Positions 56,364-64,000 of a stretch of DNA of 64,000 nt are shown here, one piece after another. A program made the position numbers and the translations under genes. The stretch comes from Rosenbergiella australiborealis (GTDB lineage Bacteria; Pseudomonadota; Gammaproteobacteria; Enterobacterales; Enterobacteriaceae). The number at the start of each line of letters is the position of its first letter. The stretch's first letter is position 1. A model generated the notes under the pieces. It saw only the letters and a program-made list of their open reading frames with translations, was not told the DNA's origin and made no database searches. The DNA lies in assembly GCF_018494035.1 (NCBI RefSeq), contig NZ_JABBFO010000003.1:62001-126000 (forward strand). The letters run 5' to 3'.

Positions 56364-57989
56364 ATGGATGAACTGGCGGTTAAGCTCCTCAAGCGCGCAG
56401 AAGCTCTCAAAGCGCAACGTCAGATGCATGAAAGTGTCTGGCGTGAATGCTATGACTACACCTATCCACTGCGGGGCGCAGGACTGAGCGGTGAAGTACT
56501 TAATGCGCAGAGTGCCAAACACAAAGTGGCTAAACTCCTCGATGGTACCGCGACGGACAGTGCGCGTATGTTGGCCTCGGCGCTGATGTCTGGCATGACC
56601 CCAGCCAATGCACAGTGGCTTAATCTGAGCAGTGAATCACTGCCTGATGACGCGAAAGCGTGGCTCTCGGATTGTGCCACACTGGTGTGGGAAAACATTC
56701 ACGCCGCCAACTTCGATGCGGAAGGTTATGAGGCGAACCTCGATGTGGTCTGTGCGGGCTGGTTGGTGCTGTACATCGATGAAAACCGGGAAGAGGGGGG
56801 CTACAGCTTCCAGCAGTGGCCACTGGCACAGTGCTGTGTCGCCTCAACCCGTAACGATGGGATCGTGGATACCCTGTTCCGTCGCTATCAACTTACGGCT
56901 GAACAAGCTATGCGTGAGTTTGGTGCAGATCGTGTTCACCCGAAAATTCGGCAGGCAGCACAACAAAAACCCGATGAGGCCTTTGAGTTTATCCATGCCA
57001 TTTACCCACGTGAGAATTACCTCAGCAGCGGACGTCTAGCCAAGAACTTACGCTTTGCCTCTTATAACCTAGACGTCTCTCACAAGCATATCGTCCGTGA
57101 ATCGGGCTATCACGAATTCCCTTGCTGTGTACCTCGCTGGATGAAAATTCCGGGGGGTGCCTATGGTATTGGCCCTGTGTATGACGCACTGCCAGACTGC
57201 AAAGAGCTTAATCAAACCAAACGCATGGAGAAAGCGGCGCAGGATTTGGCTATCTCTGGAATGTGGATCGCGGAAGATGATGGGGTACTTAACCCACGCA
57301 CAGTCAAAGTAGGGCCTCGTCGTATCATCATTGCCAACAGCACTGACAGCATGAAACCGTTGCTGACCGGTGCAGATTTTAATGTCGCCTTCACGGCAGA
57401 AGAACGGCTGCAAGCCTCCATCCGTAAAATCATGATGGCAGACCAACTCCAACCGCAGGATGGTCCAGCGATGACGGCGACAGAAGTTCACGTCCGCGTC
57501 GCGTTGATACGACAGCTGCTAGGACCCGTTTATGGGCGATTTCAGGCGGAATATCTGCAGCCCCTAGTGGCGCGCTGCTTTGGGCTAGCACTGCGAGCTG
57601 GAGTATTCAGACCCGCTCCAGAGAGTCTGCAACACGCTAATTTTCATGTGCGTTATATCTCACCCTTGGCACGTGCACAGCAACTCGAGGACGTCACGGC
57701 CATTGAACGCCTCGGTGCCAACGTCGCCAACCTCGCATCGATTAACCAGGAGGTGGTGGATCTGGTTGATACCGATGAAGCGACCCGCGTGGTGGCCGAT
57801 GCACTGGGCGTACCCGCTAAAGTGATCCGCACGACTGAGGCTGTTTCAGACTTACGTCAACAACGCCAGCAAGCACAACAACAGGCACAGCAACAAGCGA
57901 TGATGATGGAAGCAGGAACTCAAGCAGCTGGGGCTGCCGGAAATATCACCGGCGAAGCACTGGCACAAAAACTGATGGGGGAAGGATGA
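56364..57989 (+). CDS. Portal (head-tail connector) protein, podovirus type
   Basis: 541 aa of the T7-like head-to-tail connector family. Visible features are WRECYDYTYPLRG near residue 25, LLDGTATDSARMLASALMSG, MTPANAQWLNL, PVYDALPDCKELNQTKRMEK, and a C-terminal Gln-rich coiled tail (QQRQQAQQQAQQQA). Twelve copies should form the ring through which DNA passes. It overlaps the next gene by four bases. Confidence 0.88.
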   Translation: MDELAVKLLKRAEALKAQRQMHESVWRECYDYTYPLRGAGLSGEVLNAQSAKHKVAKLLDGTATDSARMLASALMSGMTPANAQWLNLSSESLPDDAKAWLSDCATLVWENIHAANFDAEGYEANLDVVCAGWLVLYIDENREEGGYSFQQWPLAQCCVASTRNDGIVDTLFRRYQLTAEQAMREFGADRVHPKIRQAAQQKPDEAFEFIHAIYPRENYLSSGRLAKNLRFASYNLDVSHKHIVRESGYHEFPCCVPRWMKIPGGAYGIGPVYDALPDCKELNQTKRMEKAAQDLAISGMWIAEDDGVLNPRTVKVGPRRIIIANSTDSMKPLLTGADFNVAFTAEERLQASIRKIMMADQLQPQDGPAMTATEVHVRVALIRQLLGPVYGRFQAEYLQPLVARCFGLALRAGVFRPAPESLQHANFHVRYISPLARAQQLEDVTAIERLGANVANLASINQEVVDLVDTDEATRVVADALGVPAKVIRTTEAVSDLRQQRQQAQQQAQQQAMMMEAGTQAAGAAGNITGEALAQKLMGEG

Positions 57990-58237
57990 CAAAGCCCGTG
58001 ATGCCCGCTGATTTTAAACGCGTGTTTGAGGAGATGCCTGGCGGGGCTGCAGTCCTCAATGAATTAACTCGACGATTTGGTCGGGCAGTGTATGTCACCG
58101 GCGGCAATGAAGGCGATCGTGAAACCTGTTACCGCGCCGGACAACGTTCTGTACTGGATTTTATCTTACGTGAAATTAATTTAGCTGATGGAGTAGACGA
58201 TGATTTGGATGATGAAACACCGCCTCATGACGATTGA
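57986..58237 (+). CDS. Bbp19-like phage protein
   Basis: 83 aa with FKRVFEEMPGGAAVLNELTR, FGRAVYVTGGNEGDRETCYR and AGQRSVLDFILREI, the pattern of Bordetella phage BPP-1 Bbp19. The tail is acidic (DDDLDDETPPHDD). It overlaps portal and the next gene, so translation is coupled. Role unknown, probably in assembly. Confidence 0.75.
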   Translation: MTKPVMPADFKRVFEEMPGGAAVLNELTRRFGRAVYVTGGNEGDRETCYRAGQRSVLDFILREINLADGVDDDLDDETPPHDD

Positions 58238-58994
58238 GCAAGGGGCAGACGAACAGGGGGCTGGCGGCACTCCCCCTGTAAATACCTTACTCGGCGAGGG
58301 GGAAAACACAGTTAATGATGCTGCTTGGCTGCCTGAAAAGTTTCAGATTAAAGGGGATGACGGTCAGCTCAATATCGAAGACTCCGCGCGTAAACTGGCC
58401 GAGAACTATGCTCACCTTGAGAAACGGCTAGGCAGCGGTGATGCGCCACCCAAAAGCATGGAAGAATATGCCCCACAGGTGGAGGTCAAAGGGTTCCAAT
58501 GGGAGGAATTTAAACAGGCGCCTGAGTCTCAGGAGTTCTTAAAAGGTGCGCATGCGAAGGGTATCACTAATGACCAGATGGGCTTTATCTTGGGTGAATA
58601 CCTGAAAAACGCGCAGACGCTGACAACGGGTATGGCAGCGTTGGACGCGGATGCGGCAGCGGCCTCCCTGCGTGATGTATGGAAAAACGATGCCGAGTTC
58701 TCACAAAACTTAGGGCTGGCACACCGGGCATTCACCCAGCTGGCCGAACAAGGTGACGACATAAACAGCATTGGTAATAACCCGCTGGTCATTCGCCTAT
58801 TGGCTAAAGTCGGCCGTGAAATGCAGGAGGATAGCCCAGCAGGCCTGACACAACCGATGGCAGAGCAACAAACGGTAAAGGATTTGATGCGTTCGCCCGC
58901 TTATATGGACGACAAACATCCCGATCATCAACGCGTATCCGCACAGGTTCGCGCCTACTATCAAAAGCACTACGGTGACCAAGCCGTGATCTAA
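58227..58994 (+). CDS. Scaffold-like virion assembly protein
   Basis: 255 aa, acidic, helical and Ala/Gln-rich, located between portal and capsid as scaffolds are in podoviruses. Segments include AWLPEKFQIKGDDGQLNIED, KLAENYAHLEKRLGSGDAPP and a basic C-terminus (RAYYQKHYGD) that could dock on coat protein. ATG 58227 is chosen because the protein start MTIEQGADEQ follows a small overlap with the previous gene; in-frame codons further upstream give a longer overlap. Confidence 0.7.
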   Translation: MTIEQGADEQGAGGTPPVNTLLGEGENTVNDAAWLPEKFQIKGDDGQLNIEDSARKLAENYAHLEKRLGSGDAPPKSMEEYAPQVEVKGFQWEEFKQAPESQEFLKGAHAKGITNDQMGFILGEYLKNAQTLTTGMAALDADAAAASLRDVWKNDAEFSQNLGLAHRAFTQLAEQGDDINSIGNNPLVIRLLAKVGREMQEDSPAGLTQPMAEQQTVKDLMRSPAYMDDKHPDHQRVSAQVRAYYQKHYGDQAVI

Positions 58995-59002
58995 CCCTCC
59001 TA

Positions 59003-59028
59003 AGCCAGCCTAAGTGCTGGCTTTTTTT
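59003..59028 (+). terminator. Terminator before the capsid gene
   Basis: AGCCAGC, CTAAGT loop, GCTGGCT followed by seven T. It separates portal-scaffold from capsid, so capsid expression may be set independently. Confidence 0.85.
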
Positions 59029-59048
59029 ATTTGGTCGGGATTCTGACC
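59029..59048 (+). repeat. Conserved hairpin element, copy 2
   Basis: ATTTGGTCGGGATTCTGACC directly after the terminator, 148 bases before the capsid start. The stem is conserved against copy 1 at 55613. The rest of the 167-base leader contains a GC-rich hairpin (GCCCGGCGGGGACGCCGG). Confidence 0.65.
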
Positions 59049-59195
59049 ATTACCCTGCTTGAAAATCACGTCATCAACAGCCCGGCGGGGACGCCGGATA
59101 ACTGATTTCTCCCGCAGTGCGTAAACGCCAATCGCATTGTGTTGCGGGGTCGGGTAACCGGTAACCCTTAGGCGTTAATTTTTGGAGTACTCACC

Positions 59196-60095
59196 ATGTC
59201 ATTTGATACTAACAAAAGCATGATCACCGCGGCCTTTGTCACGCAGTTTCATGACTCATTCGATATTGCCTCACAGCAAAAGGATTCACGCCTACAGGCC
59301 GCTGTCCATGACCGTGGAAAAATCACCGGTTCCTCATTCACCATCAACGATATGGGTACCATCGAGATGAATGCCATTACCACGCGTTTCGGCGATACCG
59401 TATGGGATGTTCCCGAGGCGGGTACCCGTAATGCGCTGATGGCCGATTACGGGGTGTTTGTCCCAGTGGAAAAACGTGACCTACGCAAACTGATCGCCGA
59501 CCCGCAGGGCCCTTACTTACAGCTGACGCTGGCGGCGGCGAATCGTAAAAAGGACGACATCATTTACCGCGCGCTACTCGATACGGTATTTCGTAAAACG
59601 GAAAACAATGGGGCCTATGCGCCGATACCTTTACCACCGGATCAGCGCATTGTGTCGGGTAATGCTGGCATGACAAAAGCGAAGCTGATCGCAGCCAAAG
59701 CGATGTTCCGTCGCAATGAGTGTGATGAACAGAATGGCGAAGAGCTGTTCATGACCTATAACGCCGATATGTTGACGCAAATCCTCAGTGATACCACTTT
59801 AACCTCTGCCGATTTTATGGCGGTGAAAATGCTGCAGGAAGGCGCCGTATCATCCAAATGGCTGGGCTTTAACTGGTTGGCTTATGAAAAACTCGATGCT
59901 GATGCCGCGGGAACCACGAAAACAGCTGCGGCATGGTGTAAATCGGCGGTGCATTTCGGTACCGGAGCGGAATACAACGTCGACATCGGACCGCGCCGCG
60001 ATAAAAACAACACCATTCAAATCTCGGTAGATGCCTCTTACGGTGCCGGTCGAGCCAGTGAGAAAAAGGTTGTGTCCATCGAGTTTATGGCTTAA
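59196..60095 (+). CDS. Major capsid protein (putative)
   Basis: 299 aa. Position after the scaffold and before the tail tubular proteins, a strong ribosome binding site (GGAGTACTCACC) and its own leader indicate the major head protein. Segments such as GKITGSSFTINDMGTIEMNA, DYGVFVPVEKRDLRKLIADP and NVDIGPRRDKNNTIQISVDA agree with the capsid proteins of BPP-1-like podoviruses. No protease or decoration gene is seen nearby. Confidence 0.82.
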   Translation: MSFDTNKSMITAAFVTQFHDSFDIASQQKDSRLQAAVHDRGKITGSSFTINDMGTIEMNAITTRFGDTVWDVPEAGTRNALMADYGVFVPVEKRDLRKLIADPQGPYLQLTLAAANRKKDDIIYRALLDTVFRKTENNGAYAPIPLPPDQRIVSGNAGMTKAKLIAAKAMFRRNECDEQNGEELFMTYNADMLTQILSDTTLTSADFMAVKMLQEGAVSSKWLGFNWLAYEKLDADAAGTTKTAAAWCKSAVHFGTGAEYNVDIGPRRDKNNTIQISVDASYGAGRASEKKVVSIEFMA

Positions 60096-60151
60096 CCGCT
60101 ATTTAGGACGCCGGGGGCTAACCCCGGTTTGTCTATCCTTGAGGCATCATT

Positions 60152-60715
60152 ATGACTTCCAGCGTATCAATTTGTTCTAATGCGTTACTGGCACTTGGTG
60201 GACATCCGATCAACGATTTGAGTGAGGCAACTGAACACGCACGCTTATGTGCCAATATTTACCCAACGGTTCGCAATAACTTACTGAGAGCCCATCCGTG
60301 GAACTGTGCGGTAAAACGTGTGGTGTTATCACCGACCACCGCGACGCCCATTTTTGGTTTCTCACAACAATTTACCCTCCCGAGTGATTTACTGCGCCTG
60401 CTGTCCGTCGGCGAAGTCGCAGACGATATCGACTATCAACTCGAAGGCAACCGCTTACTGGCAAACATCAATATGCTGAAGGTGCGTTATATCTTTCGCA
60501 ATGAGGATGAGTCGACGTGGGATGCTGCCTTGATCCAGGTGGCCGAAGCGATGATGCAAGCCCGACTTGCTTACGCGGTGACCGGATCAACGAGCCTGCG
60601 TGATTCCTTAACTCAAGAAGCCAATTATCTATTACGGCAGGCGAAATCGATTGATGGCCAAGAACAGCCTTCAGAAATTCTCGATGGCTTTCCAACCTTT
60701 GAGTCGAGGTTCTGA
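60152..60715 (+). CDS. Tail tubular protein A-like
   Basis: 187 aa. The start SICSNALLALGGHPINDLSE, CANIYPTVRNNLLRAHPWNC and AEAMMQARLAYAVTGS are typical of gp11-type head-tail adaptors that sit below the portal. It ends one base before the next gene. Confidence 0.85.
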   Translation: MTSSVSICSNALLALGGHPINDLSEATEHARLCANIYPTVRNNLLRAHPWNCAVKRVVLSPTTATPIFGFSQQFTLPSDLLRLLSVGEVADDIDYQLEGNRLLANINMLKVRYIFRNEDESTWDAALIQVAEAMMQARLAYAVTGSTSLRDSLTQEANYLLRQAKSIDGQEQPSEILDGFPTFESRF

Positions 60716-60716
60716 G

Positions 60717-62705
60717 ATGCGTGCAAACCTGATCCAAACCAATTTTACAGCAGGGGAACTCTCTCCTCGCCTTATGGGACGAGTCGATATCTCCCGTTAT
60801 GGCAATGGTGCAAAGCGCATCGAAAATGGCATCGTTGTCGTACAGGGGGGTATTGTACGCCGTGCGGGTACCGCCTTTGCTGCAGCCACCAAATATGCGG
60901 ATAAAGGGGTACGTCTCATCCCTTATGTGTTCAATCGTACACAAGCCTATGTGCTTGAATTCGGTGAAAGCTATATCCGAGTCTTTCAGCACGGCATGCC
61001 AGTGGTGAATGCAGATAATACTCCTTATGAAATCAACAGCCCTTTTACGGCAGAGATGTTGCCAGAGGTAAATTATGTCCAGGGCGCTGACACCATGTTT
61101 CTGGTACATCCAGCCGTCAAGCCGCAGCGACTCCAGCGTCGTGGGCAAACCGAGTGGGTGATGGAGCCAATAAGCTTCACGGTAGAGCCATTCGACGAAA
61201 TTCGCGATACCCCGCAGAAATGGTGCAAACCCTCTGCAAAACACTTCATCGGCTCAGAAATTACCCTAACCCTAAGCGATGAGGAACCACCGGAGAGTGG
61301 CGAAGGCAGTTTTACCGGCAATGGTTGGGCATCACAGGACGTAGGATCCTATTTGCGCATCAATAGTGGTCTGGTGTTACTGACCCATATCACCTCCAGC
61401 CAGAAAGCAACCGGAGTTATTCGTGCCGAATTGAGCGCGACACAGGCTTCCTCACCGGGGGCATGGACGCGGGAAGATAGCGTTTGGTCGGAAGAGTTTG
61501 GGTATCCCGCCGCCGTCACGCTTTATCAGCAACGTTTGGTACTGGCGGGTTCCCCGCGTTTTCCGCAAACCCTATGGTTTAGCGAAACGGGTGTCTACTT
61601 ATCGTTCGAGCTTGGCACGGAAGATGATAAGGCAATGAGTTTCACGCTCTCCTCCGATCAACTTAATCCGATTGTTCATCTGGCACAGATGAACACCTTG
61701 CTGGCATTAACCTATGGGGGTGAGTTCACTATCACCGCCGGTAATGAGTCTGCGATTACCCCGACCAATATCTCGGTAAAAAATCCCAGTCAATACGGCT
61801 GCAATGGTATTCGCCCAATTCGTGTCGGGACCGAAATTATGTTTGTGCAACGGGCAGGCCTCAAGCTCTATGCTACGGCCTACGACCCTGATTCACTAGT
61901 GGCCTACAGCTCTAGCGATGTCACGGTGCTGGCAGAACATATCACGCACAGCGGGATTCGCGAGGTGGCGTATCAGCAACAGCCTGACTCACTGGTTTGG
62001 TTAGTGCGCAACGATGGCACGTTAGCGTCGATGACGATTGACCGTAATCAGGAAGTGGTAGCCTGGACACAGCATCAGACGCAAGGGACATTCGAATCAA
62101 TTACCTGTATCCCCTCTGAACAGCATGATGTGTTGTATGCAGTCGTGCAGCGTGAGGTGAATGGGCAACGCGTCCGCTTTGTGGAGGTCTTTGATACTGC
62201 CCTAAATACCGACGCGACAGTAAGCGGTAGCAGTGTAGACGGCGCTGATACCTGGTCAGGCTTCTCTCATCTTGAAGGACAACGGCTCGACGTTATTGCC
62301 GATGGTAGCGTTATGCCGCAAGCAATGGTCGTCAATGGGTACATTACCCTTACCCGTAAAGCAAAACGGGTAGTCGCTGGCTTGCACTATGAAACCACCA
62401 TTGAAACACTACCACCAGAAATCGCGACTGCCGAGGGCACGATACAGAACGCGAAGAAACGTATTAGCGAAGTCACTATGCGCTTTCTGAACACTACGGG
62501 TGCCGAATGTAATGGACAGGTCATCCCGTTCCGGCGCCTCGGCCCACAGATTCTGGATAAACCTGCAGCGTTATTCACCGGGGATCACTACTGGGGAAAA
62601 CTCGGCTGGGATCGTGACGGGAGTACCTTACTCATTCAGCAGCGCCAGCCGCTGCCTTTTTATCTGCTGGCCATCATCTTCACTTTTACCAGTAATGGAG
62701 GCTAA
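60717..62705 (+). CDS. Tail tubular protein B-like (stubby tail)
   Basis: 662 aa. The N-terminus LIQTNFTAGELSPRLMGRVD, ISRYGNGAKRIENGIVVVQG and VRRAGTAFAA is the signature of podovirus tail tube/nozzle proteins. Later beta-rich repeats (WFSETGVYLSFELGTEDDKA; FVQRAGLKLYATAYDPDS) fit a beta-propeller. ATG 60717 directly after the previous stop is preferred to in-frame codons lying inside the upstream gene. Confidence 0.85.
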   Translation: MRANLIQTNFTAGELSPRLMGRVDISRYGNGAKRIENGIVVVQGGIVRRAGTAFAAATKYADKGVRLIPYVFNRTQAYVLEFGESYIRVFQHGMPVVNADNTPYEINSPFTAEMLPEVNYVQGADTMFLVHPAVKPQRLQRRGQTEWVMEPISFTVEPFDEIRDTPQKWCKPSAKHFIGSEITLTLSDEEPPESGEGSFTGNGWASQDVGSYLRINSGLVLLTHITSSQKATGVIRAELSATQASSPGAWTREDSVWSEEFGYPAAVTLYQQRLVLAGSPRFPQTLWFSETGVYLSFELGTEDDKAMSFTLSSDQLNPIVHLAQMNTLLALTYGGEFTITAGNESAITPTNISVKNPSQYGCNGIRPIRVGTEIMFVQRAGLKLYATAYDPDSLVAYSSSDVTVLAEHITHSGIREVAYQQQPDSLVWLVRNDGTLASMTIDRNQEVVAWTQHQTQGTFESITCIPSEQHDVLYAVVQREVNGQRVRFVEVFDTALNTDATVSGSSVDGADTWSGFSHLEGQRLDVIADGSVMPQAMVVNGYITLTRKAKRVVAGLHYETTIETLPPEIATAEGTIQNAKKRISEVTMRFLNTTGAECNGQVIPFRRLGPQILDKPAALFTGDHYWGKLGWDRDGSTLLIQQRQPLPFYLLAIIFTFTSNGG

Positions 62706-62707
62706 CC

Positions 62708-63154
62708 ATGATCCGACCTGCCACCCATGACGATATTACCGCCATCTTACAACTCTCCGCCGCGATGCATAACGAGTCGCGCTATCGCACCTTACCGTAT
62801 AACGCCGATAAATTTGCGGCTGTCCTTCAGCAGTTACTCGACTCACCACAGGGCATGGTGGCGGTAGCTGAGCGAGAAGGGCGAGTGATTGGCGCGATCG
62901 CTGCGGTGATCACTGAGCACTATTTTGCAGATGCCACGATTTCCTACGAGCTAGGGCTGTATATCGAAAAACCGCAGCGCGGGGGCTTAGCGGGCTATCG
63001 ACTCGCAAAGGCTTATATTGATTGGGCGCGTTCACGTGGCGTTGATCAAATTGATATGGGGATCACCACCGATATTAACGAATCTCGCACGGCAAGTCTT
63101 TACACCCGTCTAGGGTTAAATCGTGTGGGCACCGTCTTTTCAGGAGGTCAATGA
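62708..63154 (+). CDS. GNAT acetyltransferase inside the virion module
   Basis: 148 aa. GNAT pattern: MIRPATHDDITAILQLSAAM start, VIGAIAAVI, LGLYIEKPQRGGLAGYRLAK (acetyl-CoA loop), and SRTASLYTRLGLNRVGTVF. It starts two bases after the tail gene and overlaps the next by ATGA, so it is a fixed part of the late operon. BPP-1-like phages carry such a gene here; its substrate is unknown. Confidence 0.82.
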   Translation: MIRPATHDDITAILQLSAAMHNESRYRTLPYNADKFAAVLQQLLDSPQGMVAVAEREGRVIGAIAAVITEHYFADATISYELGLYIEKPQRGGLAGYRLAKAYIDWARSRGVDQIDMGITTDINESRTASLYTRLGLNRVGTVFSGGQ

Positions 63155-63597
63155 TGGCATGGGTGGCAGTGGCCGCAGCAGCTGTTTCAGCGCTCGGCTC
63201 AATCAAACAAGGTCAATCAGCGCAAACTGCAGCGAACTATAACGCGGCTCAAACAAGAGCTGATGCCGATGCCAGTACCGCAGCAGCCAAAGTTCAGGCA
63301 CAAAAAATTCGGCAGCAAGGCGCACGTCAGGCATCACAGGCTACCTCAGCATTTGGCGCTTCAGGCGTGGAAACGGATACCGGTACCGCTTTGCGTGTTA
63401 CATCAGGGATTGCCGGTGATGCGGAGCAGGATGCCTACACCACCATTCTGAATGGCGTTAATAATGCTAATCGGATGCGGGCGCAAGCACAAGCCGATGT
63501 GATTGGCGGGCAACAGGCAAAACAGGCGGGAATGATCAGCGGGGGCAGCTCGCTGCTTAACTCAGGCTCGCAATATTACAGTGGATGGAAACGATAA
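63151..63597 (+). CDS. Internal virion protein-like
   Basis: 148 aa, Ala/Gln-rich. A hydrophobic N-terminus (MMAWVAVAAAAVSALGSIKQ) and helical segments (AKVQAQKIRQQGARQASQAT) resemble small internal virion proteins that enter the envelope during DNA injection. It overlaps the gene on each side. Confidence 0.65.
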   Translation: MMAWVAVAAAAVSALGSIKQGQSAQTAANYNAAQTRADADASTAAAKVQAQKIRQQGARQASQATSAFGASGVETDTGTALRVTSGIAGDAEQDAYTTILNGVNNANRMRAQAQADVIGGQQAKQAGMISGGSSLLNSGSQYYSGWKR

Positions 63598-64000
63598 TGC
63601 GGATACCCGTCGGTAATTTTGGCAACCTCACGCCACAGGCAACCACTGGACGTGTGGGGTTAAGTCATACCACCGCAGTCGGTGCGGCACTCAGTGGCAC
63701 GGGAGCAACGCTTTCGCACGTCGCAGAGGGGGTGCAGAAGGCGCAAAATAAAAAAGACCTTGCGGCGACGCAGGCGGCACTGCTCGACTTAGACTCTAAA
63801 TCTAACGAACGCTGGGAAAACCCTGAAACTGGCGCTCTTACTACACGTCAAGGCTTTCACTCCGCTGGAGTGGGGCAAGATATGGGAAAACTAGATAGCA
63901 GCGATTATCTCGAAGCACGTCAGCGTATCCCAGCCACACAACTCGACTACTTCGATGCACAGTGGAAAGCAGGTCAGGTTCGGCGCGAGAGCACCTATAA
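63597..64000 (+). CDS. Virion protein of unknown function (3' truncated)
   Basis: 134 codons are seen before the window ends, starting MRIPVGNFGNLTPQATTGRV with the ATG overlapping the previous stop (TAATG). The visible part is Ala/Thr-rich then acidic and helical (KKDLAATQAALLDLDSKSNE). By position it is a large internal virion protein that may carry enzymatic domains further on. Confidence 0.7.
   Translation, partial: MRIPVGNFGNLTPQATTGRVGLSHTTAVGAALSGTGATLSHVAEGVQKAQNKKDLAATQAALLDLDSKSNERWENPETGALTTRQGFHSAGVGQDMGKLDSSDYLEARQRIPATQLDYFDAQWKAGQVRRESTY

Overview
The window is chromosomal DNA of an Enterobacterales bacterium, most likely a low-to-mid G+C member near Erwiniaceae (inference). 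Gene order and protein identity follow the E. coli 46-51 minute region: nuoFGHIJKLMN, elaB, a cinA-like gene, yfaE-nrdB-nrdA, ubiG, gyrA, rcsC, rcsB-rcsD, micF, ompC, apbE, alkB. Departures from E. coli include opgD sitting between nuo and elaB, an EntD-type phosphopantetheinyl transferase beside alkB, and a small unrecognised gene next to ompC.

Layout. 1-11070: respiratory complex I operon, 5' truncated in nuoF. 11300-15300: a small secreted protein, opgD, elaB, cinA-like. 15300-19400: class Ia ribonucleotide reductase with an NrdR box abutting a DnaA box in the promoter. 19400-35200: ubiG, gyrA, the Rcs phosphorelay, MicF and OmpC, apbE, alkB, a PPTase and a VirK-family gene. 35200-39800: an accessory patch holding a T6SS Tlde1-type effector with a small membrane partner, a decayed second copy fused to its partner, an acetyltransferase and a GFA-family gene. 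Two different direct repeats bracket two blocks of this cargo. 39809-39854: the 3' 46 bases of a proL-type tRNA-Pro gene, which is the left attachment site of a prophage that runs beyond the right edge.

The prophage (39.8-64 kb) is a mosaic. Its left half is lambda-like: int, xis, recT, a RecE-type exonuclease, an N antiterminator with a P22-like C-terminus, cI, cro, cII, O- and P-like replication genes, ninB and ninG. The control circuit can be read from the DNA: three operators at each of OL and OR sharing ATACRAWDYGTAT, PL and PR with 17-base spacers, a CII-type PRE (TTGC-N6-TTGC), an OOP-like antisense RNA across the cII 3' end, and 12-base iterons inside the O-like gene. Its right half is a podovirus virion module of Bordetella phage BPP-1 type (portal, Bbp19-like, scaffold-like, capsid, tail tubular A and B, acetyltransferase, internal virion proteins). 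No Q, lysis genes or terminase lie between ninG and portal.

Candidate defence or lysogenic-conversion genes occupy several prophage slots: an FRG-domain protein between att and int, a lipoprotein and an EVE-like/HNH nuclease in the left arm, and an ImmA/IrrE peptidase plus DUF4411 PIN pair downstream of cI in the position of lambda rex. A phage cytosine methyltransferase lies in the right arm. The most promising places for something undescribed are the repeat-bracketed effector patch and the ImmA-PIN pair.
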